Of a DNA stretch of 64,000 nt, positions 55,636 through 64,000 are shown piece after piece; the first letter of the stretch is position 1; each line of letters starts with the position of its first letter. The notes below the pieces were generated by a model. The model had not been told where the DNA came from. It ran no database searches and was given only the letters and a program-made list of their open reading frames with translations. Source of the stretch: Sedimentitalea nanhaiensis DSM 24252 (GTDB taxonomy: Bacteria > Pseudomonadota > Alphaproteobacteria > Rhodobacterales > Rhodobacteraceae). The position numbers and the translations under genes were made by a program. The DNA lies in assembly GCF_000473225.1 (NCBI RefSeq), contig NZ_KI421509.1:3180868-3244867 (forward strand), written 5' to 3'.

Positions 55636-57285
55636 ATGGCCGAGACTGAACGCGAAGCGATGGAGTATGACGTTGTGATCGTCGGTGCCGGCCCTGCCGG
55701 GTTATCCGCTGCGATCCGTCTCAAGCAGTTGGACGCGGATATCAACGTAGTTGTGCTGGAAAAAGGCAGTGAAGTCGGGGCGCATATCCTGTCGGGCGCG
55801 GTTCTGGATCCTTGCGGTCTGGATGCCTTGATCCCCGATTGGAAGGAAAAAGGCGCGCCGCTGAACGTGCCCGTGCGCGAAGACAATTTTTATATGCTGG
55901 GCGAAGCCGGAAAGATCCGGGTGCCGAACTGGCCGATGCCGCCGCTGATGAACAACCACGGCAACTATATTGTCAGCATGGGCAACGTCTGCCGCTGGAT
56001 GGCGGAGCAGGCCGAAGAACTTGGGGTCGAGATATTTCCTGGCATGGCTTGCTCGGAACTGGTGTTCGACGACAAGGGCGGCATCAAGGGCGTGGTCGCG
56101 GGTGAATTCGGCAAAGAGGCCGATGGTCGTCACGGAGCGAACTATGAACCGGGCATGGAGCTACACGGCAAATACGTGTTCCTGTCCGAAGGCGTGCGCG
56201 GATCGCTGTCCAAGGAAGTGATTGCCAGATACGATCTGAGCCAGGGCCACGAGCCGCAAAAATTCGGCATCGGAATGAAGGAAATCTGGGAGATCGACCC
56301 GGCCAAGCACCGCGAAGGCACGGTCACCCACACAATGGGCTGGCCTCTGGGCGGAAATGCCGGGGGTGGGTCGTTCATCTACCACCTTGAAAACAATCAG
56401 GTCTACGTCGGGTTCGTGGTGCATCTGAACTATAAGAACCCGTATTTGTTCCCCTATATGGAATTCCAGCGATTCAAGCACCATCCAATGGTCGCCGACC
56501 TGCTGAAGGGTGGCAAGCGCGTGGCGTATGGCGCGCGGGCGATTTCCGAAGGCGGATATCAATCGATGCCAAAGATGGTTGCGCCCGGTGTGGCCTTGCT
56601 GGGCTGTTCGGTGGGCATGGTCAACGTGCCGCGCATCAAGGGCAACCATAACGCGATGCTGTCGGGCAAGGCGGCCGCCGAAGCCGCCCATGCCGCCATC
56701 GCGGCTGGGCGCGCGGGCGACGAACTGTCGGCCTACGAGGATGAAGTGCGCACCGGTGCGATTGGTCGGGATCTGAAAAAGGTTCGCAACGTCAAGCCGT
56801 TTTGGTCCAAATGGGGGCTGATGCCGTCGCTGGTTCTGGGCGGGTTCGACATGTGGACCAACACGCTTGGCTTTTCCCTGTTCGGTACCCAGAAACATGG
56901 CAAGACCGACGCCGACGCGACGGAAGAGGCCAGCAAGCATCAGCCGATCGAGTACCCGAAACCGGATGGCACGCTGTCGTTCGACCGCCTGACCAACGTC
57001 GCGTTTTCCTTTACCAACCACGAGGAAAGCCAGCCGGCGCATCTGCAACTGAAAGACCCCTCCGTTCCGGTTCAGGTCAACCTGCCGAAATATGCCGGCC
57101 CTGCCGCGCGCTATTGTCCGGCCGGCGTATACGAGTTTGTCGAAGAGGCGGGCAAGGACACCAAGTTCGTGATCAACTTCCAGAATTGCGTGCATTGCAA
57201 GACCTGCGACATCAAGGACCCCAGCCAGAACATCACCTGGGTCACTCCGCAGGGCGGAGACGGGCCGAATTACCCCAATATGTAG
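55636..57285 (+). CDS. Electron transfer flavoprotein-ubiquinone oxidoreductase
   Basis: 549 residues. An N-terminal FAD site (VVIVGAGPAGLSAAIRLKQL), a substrate region (GWPLGGNAGGGSFIYHLENNQVYVGFVVHLNYKNPY) and a C-terminal [4Fe-4S] site (NCVHCKTCDIKDPSQNITW) match ETF-QO. It passes electrons from ETF, reduced by acyl-CoA and sarcosine dehydrogenases, to the ubiquinone pool, as a monotopic inner-membrane enzyme. AAGGAG lies before ATG. Confidence 0.96.
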   Translation: MAETEREAMEYDVVIVGAGPAGLSAAIRLKQLDADINVVVLEKGSEVGAHILSGAVLDPCGLDALIPDWKEKGAPLNVPVREDNFYMLGEAGKIRVPNWPMPPLMNNHGNYIVSMGNVCRWMAEQAEELGVEIFPGMACSELVFDDKGGIKGVVAGEFGKEADGRHGANYEPGMELHGKYVFLSEGVRGSLSKEVIARYDLSQGHEPQKFGIGMKEIWEIDPAKHREGTVTHTMGWPLGGNAGGGSFIYHLENNQVYVGFVVHLNYKNPYLFPYMEFQRFKHHPMVADLLKGGKRVAYGARAISEGGYQSMPKMVAPGVALLGCSVGMVNVPRIKGNHNAMLSGKAAAEAAHAAIAAGRAGDELSAYEDEVRTGAIGRDLKKVRNVKPFWSKWGLMPSLVLGGFDMWTNTLGFSLFGTQKHGKTDADATEEASKHQPIEYPKPDGTLSFDRLTNVAFSFTNHEESQPAHLQLKDPSVPVQVNLPKYAGPAARYCPAGVYEFVEEAGKDTKFVINFQNCVHCKTCDIKDPSQNITWVTPQGGDGPNYPNM

Positions 57286-57299
57286 GCAAAATCCGTCAT

Positions 57300-57329
57300 A
57301 ATGGCACAGCCAGCACCGGCTGTGCCATT
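57300..57329. terminator. Hairpin between ETF-QO and the TPR gene
   Basis: AATGGCACAGCC (57300-57311) and GGCTGTGCCATT (57318-57329) form a perfect 12-bp stem with a 6-nt loop, 15 bp past the ETF-QO stop. It is not followed by a T-run, so it is a hairpin that may terminate weakly or protect the mRNA end. Confidence 0.5.
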
Positions 57330-57387
57330 GCTTAGCTGCGGACAAGGGCCTATTTTGTCGGGCAGAGCATCCGACGAGGCAGGTCTT

Positions 57388-59109
57388 TTGAACACATCAT
57401 TTCTTCGCGCCACGGCACTTGCGGTGGTCGCCGCTGCACTGTTGGCCCCCGCGGTCGCGCAGGCGGACACGGCCGCCGGGGCCTATCTGGCCGGACGGCA
57501 GGCGATCATCGACAGCAATTTCGACTCGGCTGCCGAATATTACGCGCGCGCGCTTAGCCGGGATCGCGATAACCCCAGGCTGATGGAAAACCTGGTCCTG
57601 TCGCAACTGGCACTCAGCCGGATCGACAAGGCTTTGCCGGTTGCCAGGTTGATGGAAAGCCGAGGCTATCGCAGTCAGGTGGCCCATATGGTTGTGGTTG
57701 CCGACCTGATCGCCACTGAAAAATATGACGAGCTGTTGGCACGCGATGTTGAAACCCTGGGCATCGGGCCCTTGGTGGATGGGTTGGTGACGGCCTGGGC
57801 GCATGTGGGCGCGGGCTCGGTCGCGCAGGCCCTTGCGCAGTTCGATTCGGTTGCCGAGGAAAACGGCCTGCGCGCCTTTGCGTTGTATCACAAGGCGCTG
57901 GCGCTGGCGTCTGTTGGCGATTTCGAAGGGGCCGAAGCGATATTTGCCGACGAGACCTCGGGCGTGTCCCTGCTGTCGCGGGGCGCGGGTGTCGCGCGGG
58001 CACAGGTGCTGTCGCAACTTCAGCGCAATCAAGACGCGCTGGATTATCTGCACAATGCCTTTGGCGCGACGCTGGATCCCGGTCTGCAGGCTCTGGCGGA
58101 CCGGCTGGAAGCGGGCGAACAGCTTGCGTTTGACCATGTCACGTCGGTGCGCGATGGCATGGCCGAAGTCTTCTATTCCATCGGACAGGCGCTGAACGGC
58201 GAAGCGGCGGATGACTTTGTGCTGGTCTATATTCGCACCGCAACCTATCTGCGCCCAAATCACATCGATTCATTGTTGCTGAGCGCGCAGTTGCTGGACA
58301 AGCTGGGCCAGTACGATCTGGCCGTCGCAACCTACAAGCAGATATCACAATCCAGCCCCGACTATCATGCCGCTGAAATGGGCCGGGCCGAGGCGTTGCG
58401 CCGTGCCGCCAAACCCGATGCGGCGATCGAGGTGCTGGAACAACTGGCGCGCGAGCAGCCGACATTGGCTCCGGTGCATTCCGCCCTTGGCGATCTGCTG
58501 CGGCAACAGGAGCAATATGCCGCCGCCATTCAGGCCTATGACAGGGCGCTGGAATATTCAGACCCCGAAGCGCGGGCGCGCTGGTTCCTGTTTTATGCGC
58601 GCGGCATTAGCCATGAGAGGCTCAAGCATTGGGAGCGGGCCGAAGCAGATTTTCGCAGCGCGCTTGAGATCAATCCGGATCAGCCGCAGGTGCTCAACTA
58701 TCTGGGCTATTCTCTGGTTGAGCGGCAGATCAAATTGGATGAGGCGCTGGCGATGATCGAACAGGCCGTCGCCGCCCGCCCCGACAGCGGCTATATTGTC
58801 GACAGCCTGGGCTGGGTTCTCTATCGCCTGGGACGCTATGACGAAGCGGTCGATCACATGGAGACAGCGGTTGAACTGATGCCGGTGGATCCTGTGGTCA
58901 ATGATCATCTTGGCGATGTCTATTGGGCTGTCGGACGTCTGCGCGAGGCCGAATTCCAGTGGAGGCGCGCGCTGTCCTTCATTGACCCGGAAGATACTGA
59001 CAGCGAGGCCGATCCCGAAAGGATCCGTAGCAAGCTCAAGGTCGGGCTTGACGCTGTGCTGGCCGAAGAGGGATCGCCGCCGCTGAAGGTGGTCAATGAC
59101 GGCGGCTGA
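57388..59109 (+). CDS. Periplasmic or outer-membrane-associated TPR protein
   Basis: 573 residues from TTG 57388, preceded by GAGGCAGG. The signal peptide (LNTSFLRATALAVVAAALLA..., ending AQADT) is complete from that start. The rest is a helical repeat protein with about ten or more TPR-type units, clearest at 300-560 (for example AAIQAYDRALEYSDPEAR, ALEINPDQPQVLNYLGYSLV, YIVDSLGWVLYRLGRYDEAVDHM). It resembles tetratricopeptide proteins paired with ispE in Rhodobacteraceae. A frame beginning at ATG 57301 starts inside the hairpin and gives a non-hydrophobic leader, so it is rejected. Role unknown, probably scaffolding. Overlaps ispE. Confidence 0.8.
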   Translation: MNTSFLRATALAVVAAALLAPAVAQADTAAGAYLAGRQAIIDSNFDSAAEYYARALSRDRDNPRLMENLVLSQLALSRIDKALPVARLMESRGYRSQVAHMVVVADLIATEKYDELLARDVETLGIGPLVDGLVTAWAHVGAGSVAQALAQFDSVAEENGLRAFALYHKALALASVGDFEGAEAIFADETSGVSLLSRGAGVARAQVLSQLQRNQDALDYLHNAFGATLDPGLQALADRLEAGEQLAFDHVTSVRDGMAEVFYSIGQALNGEAADDFVLVYIRTATYLRPNHIDSLLLSAQLLDKLGQYDLAVATYKQISQSSPDYHAAEMGRAEALRRAAKPDAAIEVLEQLAREQPTLAPVHSALGDLLRQQEQYAAAIQAYDRALEYSDPEARARWFLFYARGISHERLKHWERAEADFRSALEINPDQPQVLNYLGYSLVERQIKLDEALAMIEQAVAARPDSGYIVDSLGWVLYRLGRYDEAVDHMETAVELMPVDPVVNDHLGDVYWAVGRLREAEFQWRRALSFIDPEDTDSEADPERIRSKLKVGLDAVLAEEGSPPLKVVNDGG

Positions 59110-59968
59110 ACCCTGCGCCGACGCCGTACAGGAGTTTGCACCGGCCAAGATCAATCTGACGCTGCATGTCACCGGCCAGCGGCCCGATGGCTATCATTTG
59201 TTGGATTCACTGGTCGTGTTCGCCGATGTGGGCGACCGGATCGCGGTTCGGCGCGCGGACCGGATGCGGTTCAAGGTGACAGGCCCGATGGCCGCCGGTG
59301 TGCCGGTGGATGACAGCAATCTGGTCCTGCGCGCCGCACACGCCGCCGGTGTGACCCGAGCCGAAATCACTTTGGACAAACATCTGCCTGCCGCTTCGGG
59401 AATTGGCGGGGGATCGTCAGATGCGGCGGCTGTATTGCGGGCGTTGACGCGCAGCCACAAGGTGCGGCCCCTGTCCGGAGGTAGGCTGTTGCGCCTGGGG
59501 GCGGATGTTCCCGTGTGCCTGGCTGCGACGACAGCCCGCATGTCGGGCATTGGCGAGCGTCTCGCACCCGTAGCGGGCTTTCCGTCGCTTGCGGCGGTTC
59601 TGATCAATCCAGGTGTTCAGGTCCATACACCCGACGCGTTTCGCGCCTTGATGATCAAGAACGGTGCGGCAATGCCCTCGATTCCCGACTTTGCCGATAC
59701 CGCAGCCTGTTGCGATTGGCTGGCTGCACAGCGCAACGATCTGCAGGCACCGGTGGTGAATATGGTTCCGGTCGTGGGCGTGGTGCTGGACGCCTTGGAA
59801 AACCAAGGCGCTGTGCTGGCCCGGATGAGCGGGTCGGGCGCCACCTGTTTTGGGCTATTTGACAGCCTTGCAACCGCGACGGCAGCCGCGCGGGCCCTGA
59901 CCGAGGCCCGTTTGGGGTGGTGGATCCGGGCAACGACGCTGGCGCCGCGCCTCTCTAGACCAGCCTGA
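59096..59968 (+). CDS. ispE: 4-diphosphocytidyl-2-C-methyl-D-erythritol kinase
   Basis: 290 residues. GHMP kinase motifs: FAPAKINLTLHVTGQRPDGYH (motif 1), LPAASGIGGGSSDAAAVLRAL (ATP loop), and ARMSGSGATCFGLF (motif 3). It phosphorylates CDP-ME in the non-mevalonate isoprenoid pathway. It overlaps the TPR gene by 14 bp and is followed by an isoprenyl synthase on the opposite strand. Confidence 0.96.
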   Translation: MTAAEPCADAVQEFAPAKINLTLHVTGQRPDGYHLLDSLVVFADVGDRIAVRRADRMRFKVTGPMAAGVPVDDSNLVLRAAHAAGVTRAEITLDKHLPAASGIGGGSSDAAAVLRALTRSHKVRPLSGGRLLRLGADVPVCLAATTARMSGIGERLAPVAGFPSLAAVLINPGVQVHTPDAFRALMIKNGAAMPSIPDFADTAACCDWLAAQRNDLQAPVVNMVPVVGVVLDALENQGAVLARMSGSGATCFGLFDSLATATAAARALTEARLGWWIRATTLAPRLSRPA

Positions 59969-59974
59969 CCGCGA

Positions 59975-60973
59975 TCAATTCAGACGTGCCACCACATAGG
60001 CCGCGAGATCCCGCAACATGTCCCGGAGCGGATCATCGGGCAAGGTGTCCAGCGCCATGCGCGCCTTGTCAGCCCAGCCGACCGCGTCATCGCGCGTGGC
60101 CTTGATCGTGCCGTGTTTCTCCATCAGGGCCATTGCCGTCTGCAAGTCGCCATCGTGTTGCTTGCCCTGCTCGATGGTGCGCTGCCAAAACGCCCGTTCT
60201 TGCGGGGTGGCACGGGCCACGGCCTTGATCACGGGCAACGTCAACTTGCGTTCGCGAAAATCATCGCCCACGTTCTTGCCGGTTGCCATGCTGTCGCCCT
60301 GATAGTCCAACAAGTCGTCAGCGATCTGAAACGCGACGCCCAGGGAATCGCCATACTTATATAGCGCTTGAATCTGAGCCGCAGGTGCGCCTGCGATCAC
60401 GCCACCAACCTCGGTTGCGGCGGAAAACAGCGCTGCCGTCTTGCCGCGCACTACCTGCAGATAAACGGATTCGTCGGTGGCCAGGTTTTGCGCGGCAGTC
60501 AGCTGCAACACTTCGCCCTCTGCAATCGTGGCGGCGGCATTGGCCAGGATGTCAAGCACCCGCAACGACCCGGTTTCCACCATCAACTGGAAACTGCGCG
60601 CAAACAGATAGTCGCCCACCAGAACGCTGGATTTATTGTCCCACAGCAGATTAGCGGTGGGGCGACCGCGTCGTTGGCCGCTTTCGTCGACCACGTCATC
60701 ATGCAACAGGGTTGCCGTATGGATGAACTCGACCGTCGCCGCGAGGTGGATGTGATGAGGGCCGTCATAGCCGCACAGCCGGGCCGCTGCCAACGTCAAC
60801 ATCGGGCGCAGACGCTTGCCGCCCGCTTCGACCAGATGCGCCGTCACCTCGGGAATCCGCGGCGCATGTTCGGATGCCATCCGCTGCTGGATCAGCCGGT
60901 TTACGGCGGCCATTTCCTCTGCCAGTGCTTGCGCCAGCATATCGTGTGGTTTTGTCGCTGCGCTGGTGTTCAT
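59975..60973 (-). CDS. ispB: All-trans polyprenyl diphosphate synthase (quinone side chain)
   Basis: 332 residues from ATG 60973. Two Asp-rich motifs, LLHDDVVDESGQRRG and QIADDLLDYQGD, plus GGKRLRPMLTLAAA, mark the trans-isoprenyl synthases that make octa- to decaprenyl diphosphate for ubiquinone. Chain length cannot be told here. A longer open frame upstream spans the DUF2007 gene region and is not used. Convergent with ispE, 6 bp apart. Confidence 0.93.
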   Translation of the reverse strand: MNTSAATKPHDMLAQALAEEMAAVNRLIQQRMASEHAPRIPEVTAHLVEAGGKRLRPMLTLAAARLCGYDGPHHIHLAATVEFIHTATLLHDDVVDESGQRRGRPTANLLWDNKSSVLVGDYLFARSFQLMVETGSLRVLDILANAAATIAEGEVLQLTAAQNLATDESVYLQVVRGKTAALFSAATEVGGVIAGAPAAQIQALYKYGDSLGVAFQIADDLLDYQGDSMATGKNVGDDFRERKLTLPVIKAVARATPQERAFWQRTIEQGKQHDGDLQTAMALMEKHGTIKATRDDAVGWADKARMALDTLPDDPLRDMLRDLAAYVVARLN

Positions 60974-61027
60974 CACGCTCCCGCTACAAGGCTCGACAAC
61001 TGCGATCCTTGCCCTTAAATCCCCGTC

Positions 61028-61243
61028 ATGAAGGAACTTTTGCGTAGCACCGATCCCACTGTGATGGCATTTGCGTCCGCCCTTCTTCAGGGCGAGGATA
61101 TAGACTGCTTTCAGATGGACGTAAATATGAGCATCCTCGAAGGAGGCATCGGAATTTTCCCGCGCAGGATGCTGGTGCGCAGCGCGGATTATGCGCGTGC
61201 GGTTCGGGTGATGCGCGACAACAAGATCGATGTGAGCCTGTGA
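61028..61243 (+). CDS. DUF2007 domain small protein
   Basis: 71 residues. MKELLRSTDPTVMAFASALLQGEDIDCFQMD and RMLVRSADYARAVRVMRD match DUF2007, a small alpha-beta domain proposed to bind signals (related to PII-like folds). It shares a stop/start overlap (GTGA) with the methyltransferase gene, so they form one transcript. Confidence 0.8.
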   Translation: MKELLRSTDPTVMAFASALLQGEDIDCFQMDVNMSILEGGIGIFPRRMLVRSADYARAVRVMRDNKIDVSL

Positions 61244-62013
61244 CAGCCTTTTGTGCGGAACATTTGACGCGGGATGCGTTCCTGGGCGGGCGCCTGCATC
61301 TGTTTCAGCCACGCGATGGGTATCGTGCGGGCATTGATCCCGTGCTTTTGGCGGCCAGCATTCCGGCGCGACCCGGTCAATCGGTGCTGGAACTGGGCTG
61401 TGGCGCGGGGGCTGCGGTGTTATGTCTCGCAACAAGGGTGCCGGATTTGTCGTCGGTAGGAGTCGAATTGCAACCCGCCTATGCCGAACTGGCAAGGCGC
61501 AACGCGCATGACAATCGAATCGACCTGGCGGTGGTCACGGCCGATCTGTCAGAACTTCCTCAGCCTGTGCGCCACTCCCGTTTTGACCATGTTCTGGCCA
61601 ATCCGCCCTATTATCGCGCCGGGGCCCATAGCCCCGCGCGGGACGATGGGCGTGCCCTGGCCCTGGGCGAGCGTGCCACGCAATTGTCCGATTGGATCAC
61701 GGTTGCAGCGCGACGTCTGGTGCCCAAGGGCTATCTGCACATGATCCAGCGGGTGGATCGGGTGCCCGACATGCTGGCGGCGTGCGAAAAGCGTCTGGGC
61801 TCGGTTGAACTGTTGCCTTTTGCGGCGCGGGCGGGGCGAGCGCCGCATCTTGTCATCCTGCGCGCGCGTAAAGAGGGACGAGCGGCGTTCCGGCTGCATG
61901 CGCCGGTGATTTTGCATGATGGGCCGCGCCATCAGGAGGATGGGGAAAGCTATGCAGCCGAACTCAACCGGATTCTGCGTGACGGGCGGGCGCTGGAGTG
62001 GCCAATATCGTGA
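61240..62013 (+). CDS. TrmN6-like tRNA1(Val) adenine-N6 methyltransferase family protein
   Basis: 257 residues from GTG 61240. The SAM-binding motif VLELGCGAGAAVLCLA and the catalytic NPPY in HVLANPPYYRAGA mark an amino-methyltransferase. The N-terminal RLHLFQPRDGYRAGIDPVLLAA and the spacing fit the TrmN6/YfiC group that modifies A37 of tRNA-Val. Specificity is inferred. It starts as GTG within the DUF2007 stop. Confidence 0.85.
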   Translation: MTAFCAEHLTRDAFLGGRLHLFQPRDGYRAGIDPVLLAASIPARPGQSVLELGCGAGAAVLCLATRVPDLSSVGVELQPAYAELARRNAHDNRIDLAVVTADLSELPQPVRHSRFDHVLANPPYYRAGAHSPARDDGRALALGERATQLSDWITVAARRLVPKGYLHMIQRVDRVPDMLAACEKRLGSVELLPFAARAGRAPHLVILRARKEGRAAFRLHAPVILHDGPRHQEDGESYAAELNRILRDGRALEWPIS

Positions 62014-62136
62014 CCGAAGGTTGAGTGGATTTTTGCGCACTCAACACCAAGCTACAATTCTATTGTGTATGTTGCGTGACAGGAGGTCGGGAATATGCTC
62101 AAATCGGGTGCGCAACTTATTCAGAGGAGGATTGCC

Positions 62137-62301
62137 ATGAGCTTGAGCTCGCACCTGACGGAACTGAAAAAGAAGCACCAGCACCTGAGTACGGAAGTCG
62201 AAGAGGCGCAGCGCGCACCGGGTGTTGATGGGCTACATGTGGCGGACCTCAAGAAACAGAAACTGAAACTCAAGGAAGAAATCGAGCGACTGTCGGTCTA
62301 G
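62137..62301 (+). CDS. DUF465 family small coiled-coil protein
   Basis: 54 residues from ATG 62137 preceded by AGGAGG. SLSSHLTELKKKHQHLSTEVEEAQRAPGVD followed by DLKKQKLKLKEEIERL is the YdcH-like DUF465 pattern, two helices forming a hairpin. The in-frame ATG at 62095 lies upstream of the ribosome site and is unlikely. A strong terminator follows. Function unknown. Confidence 0.88.
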   Translation: MSLSSHLTELKKKHQHLSTEVEEAQRAPGVDGLHVADLKKQKLKLKEEIERLSV

Positions 62302-62355
62302 ACAGGTTTGTTTCGCGATCCGTAAGTTAACTGGGTCGCCTTCCGGAACTCGCTG

Positions 62356-62392
62356 CGGCGCTTGGCATTTGCCCAGGCGCCGTTTTTGTTTT
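62356..62392 (+). terminator. Intrinsic terminator after the DUF465 gene
   Basis: CGGCGCTTGG (62356-62365) pairs with CCAGGCGCCG (62373-62382), ten base pairs with one G-T, followed by TTTTTGTTTT. A textbook plus-strand terminator. Confidence 0.9.
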
Positions 62393-62433
62393 GCGGATCG
62401 CGGGGTAACATGCCCCATGCCCGGCACCCAATG

Positions 62434-62463
62434 AAAAAGGGCCAGTCGGATCAGGACTGGCCC
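62434..62463 (-). terminator. Intrinsic terminator of phbB
   Basis: GGGCCAGTC (62439-62447) pairs with GACTGGCCC (62455-62463), 7-nt loop. On the minus strand the hairpin runs into TTTTTCAT. It lies about 36 bp after the phbB stop, opposite in direction to the previous terminator. Confidence 0.88.
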
Positions 62464-62498
62464 CTTGTCGTATGATGATTCGGTTGCCCGGGAGTGGC

Positions 62499-63221
62499 TC
62501 AGCTGAAGAACTGGGCTCCGTTTGCGCTGATGGTGGATCCGTTGATGAAATCAGAGTCGTCGGAGGCCAGGAAGACCACACAACGGGCAATCTCTTCGGG
62601 TTGGCCCAAACGTCCTGCGGGGATCTGCGCGATGATGCTTTCGCGCACCTTTTCCGGCACGGCCATGACCATATCCGTGCCAATATAACCTGGGCAAATG
62701 GCATTGGCGGTGATGCCGGCGCGCGCGCCTTCCTGGGCCAGGGACTTGACGATGCCCAGATCGCCGGCCTTGGTGGCGGCATAGTTGACCTGTGCGAACT
62801 GGCCCTTCTGGCCATTGACAGAGCTGATCACGATGACGCGGCCGAACTTGCGTTCGCGCATCCCCGGCCAGATCGGATGTACGGTGTTGAATACGCCGGT
62901 CAGGTTGGTGTCGATGACCTCTTTCCACTGCTCCGGAGACATTTTGTGGAAGGGGGCGTCGCGGGTGATGCCGGCGTTGGCAACGACAACGTCGATCGGG
63001 CCAAGATCGGCTTCGACCTGTGAGATGCCGGCCTTGCTTTCGTCGTAATCGGCAACGTTCCACTTGTAAGTCTTAATGCCGGTTTCTTCGGTGAACTTGG
63101 CAGCGGCTTCGTCATTGCCGGCATAGGTCGCGGCAACCGAGTATCCGGCGGCTTTCAGGGCGGTGGAAATGGCGGCGCCGATACCGCGGCTGCCTCCGGT
63201 TACGAGAGCTGTTCGAGCCAT
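62499..63221 (-). CDS. phbB: Acetoacetyl-CoA reductase
   Basis: 240 residues from ATG 63221, short-chain dehydrogenase. VTGGSRGIGAAIS (NADPH loop), VVANAGITRDAPF, SSVNGQKGQFAQVNYAATKAG (catalytic Ser and YxxxK) are as in PhbB. It reduces acetoacetyl-CoA to R-3-hydroxybutyryl-CoA for PHB synthesis. GGAGAC precedes the ATG. The thiolase gene lies upstream on the same strand. Confidence 0.96.
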   Translation of the reverse strand: MARTALVTGGSRGIGAAISTALKAAGYSVAATYAGNDEAAAKFTEETGIKTYKWNVADYDESKAGISQVEADLGPIDVVVANAGITRDAPFHKMSPEQWKEVIDTNLTGVFNTVHPIWPGMRERKFGRVIVISSVNGQKGQFAQVNYAATKAGDLGIVKSLAQEGARAGITANAICPGYIGTDMVMAVPEKVRESIIAQIPAGRLGQPEEIARCVVFLASDDSDFINGSTISANGAQFFS

Positions 63222-63267
63222 TCTTGTCTCCAATAATGCGTAAGCAACTTAGTTGCGGTAAATTGGT

Positions 63268-63296
63268 CTGGGTGCGCAATTATATTGCGCACCCAG
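63268..63296. promoter_or_regulatory. Perfect 13-bp inverted repeat between phbA and phbB
   Basis: CTGGGTGCGCAAT (63268-63280), loop TAT, ATTGCGCACCCAG (63284-63296), just past the phbA stop. Next to it GCAAC-TTA-GTTGC (63244-63256) forms a smaller palindrome. No T-run follows on either strand, so the large one may be an mRNA-stabilising or attenuating structure between the two genes. Confidence 0.55.
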
Positions 63297-63302
63297 TTCC
63301 GT

Positions 63303-64000
63303 TTAGTCGCGTTCGACGCAGAGGGCAACACCCATCCCGCCGCCGATGCACAGGGTGGCGAGACCTTTCTTGGCGTCGCGTCGCTTCATCTCGAACAGCA
63401 GCGTGTTCAGGACCCGCGCACCCGAGGCACCGATAGGATGGCCGATGGCGATGGCGCCGCCGTTCACGTTCACGATTGCGGGATCCCAACCCATGTCCTT
63501 GTTCACGGCACAGGCCTGGGCGGCAAAGGCTTCGTTGGCTTCCACCAGGTCCAGATCCTCGGCTTTCCAGCCCGCCTTTTCCAGCGCCTTGCGCGAGGCA
63601 TAGATCGGGCCGACGCCCATGATCGACGGGTCCAGACCGGCGGTTGCATAGGACGCGATGCGGGCCATTGGCTCGATCCCGCGCTTTTGGGCATTGTCCG
63701 CGGACATCAGCAGCACGGCGGCTGCGCCATCATTCAACCCCGATGCATTGGCAGCGGTGACCGATCCGTCCTTGGTGAAGGCAGGGCGCAACTTGGCCAT
63801 GGCTTCCATGGTGGCGCCATGGCGGATGTATTCGTCCTGATCCATCACGATGTCGCCCTTGCGGGTCTTGATGATGAAGGGCACGATTTCATCGGCGAAT
63901 TTTCCGGCTTTCTGTGCCGCTTCGGCCTTGTTCTGGCTGGCGACGGCAAACTCGTCCTGTTGCTCGCGGCTGATCTGCCATTTCTCGGCGACGTTTTCAG
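63303..64000 (-). CDS. phbA: Acetyl-CoA acetyltransferase (thiolase), 5' end cut by window edge
   Basis: The frame is open at base 64000 and ends at 63303, giving the last 232 residues. Visible are ENVAEKW and [14 protein letters not shown] of the mid region, then [57 protein letters not shown] (His) and [16 protein letters not shown] (second Cys) of the thiolase C-terminus. It condenses two acetyl-CoA to acetoacetyl-CoA for polyhydroxybutyrate. Upstream half and the nucleophilic Cys are outside the window. Confidence 0.95.
   Translation of the reverse strand, partial: ENVAEKWQISREQQDEFAVASQNKAEAAQKAGKFADEIVPFIIKTRKGDIVMDQDEYIRHGATMEAMAKLRPAFTKDGSVTAANASGLNDGAAAVLLMSADNAQKRGIEPMARIASYATAGLDPSIMGVGPIYASRKALEKAGWKAEDLDLVEANEAFAAQACAVNKDMGWDPAIVNVNGGAIAIGHPIGASGARVLNTLLFEMKRRDAKKGLATLCIGGGMGVALCVERD

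Overview
This 64 kb window looks like a chromosomal segment of an alphaproteobacterium of the family Rhodobacteraceae, most likely the Roseobacter group. The evidence is high G+C by eye, the gene repertoire (short RpoH-type sigma factor next to a cobinamide kinase, DUF1801/DUF2007/DUF465/DUF3147/DUF4202 small proteins, phbAB, CoaBC-Dut-MoeB run) and the nir/nor gene orders. I see no insertion sequence, prophage, CRISPR array, rRNA or tRNA. Most of the window is dense housekeeping sequence with many 4-bp start/stop overlaps.

Layout. 1-7.1 kb: end of a cobinamide kinase (minus), then rpoH, chaN, coaBC, dut, a membrane-anchored MoeB/ThiF-like E1 enzyme and an M3 oligopeptidase (plus). 7.1-13.8 kb: a complete rod-shape operon on the minus strand, mreB-mreC-mreD-mrdA-rodA, ending in a GhrA-type hydroxyacid dehydrogenase. 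14-21.6 kb: a secreted PA14-like protein, an orphan amino-acid binding protein, a Cas2-sized small protein, leuA with a leucine leader peptide, a secreted MORN-repeat protein and nadE. 21.7-32.3 kb: a beta-lactamase-fold hydrolase, gltX, a gamma-glutamylcyclotransferase-like protein, an NsrR-type NO sensor, an ABC exporter pair (YbbA/YbbP type), tesA, an SRAP protein lacking its catalytic cysteine, an L,D-transpeptidase and cspA.

32.5-52.4 kb is the main accessory region: a nitrite and nitric-oxide respiration island. On the minus strand, nirS-nirE-nirC-nirF-nirDL-nirG-nirH-nirJ-nirN-cbiX plus a small membrane protein encode cytochrome cd1 nitrite reductase and essentially the whole heme d1 pathway. 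On the plus strand nirI-nnrS and then norC-norB-norQ-norD-norE-norF encode an electron-transfer/assembly factor, an NO-response membrane protein and nitric oxide reductase. A Crp/Fnr-type NnrR/Dnr regulator, co-transcribed with a DUF4202 gene, closes the island. FNR/NNR-like palindromes lie between nirS and nirI, in front of norC, and in front of the distant nsrR-like gene, suggesting one NO/oxygen regulon. No nitrate reductase or nitrous oxide reductase genes are in the window.

52.9-64 kb: a membrane protein of unknown role, greA, a glyoxalase-fold gene and soxR read divergently from a well-formed SoxR-type promoter, the ETF:ubiquinone oxidoreductase, a TPR protein, ispE, a polyprenyl diphosphate synthase, a DUF2007 protein with a TrmN6-like methyltransferase, a DUF465 protein, and phbB with part of phbA (polyhydroxybutyrate synthesis).

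The most useful observations beyond ordinary annotation are the leucine leader peptide with rare CTA codons upstream of leuA, the proline-for-cysteine change in the SRAP protein, a possible ATT start overlapping the nirN stop at cbiX, the SoxR promoter pointing at the glyoxalase-fold gene, and the NsrR-type gene carrying an FNR/NNR-like box outside the nir-nor island. No clearly new multi-gene system was found; the nir-nor island is a recognised system with a few unassigned members.
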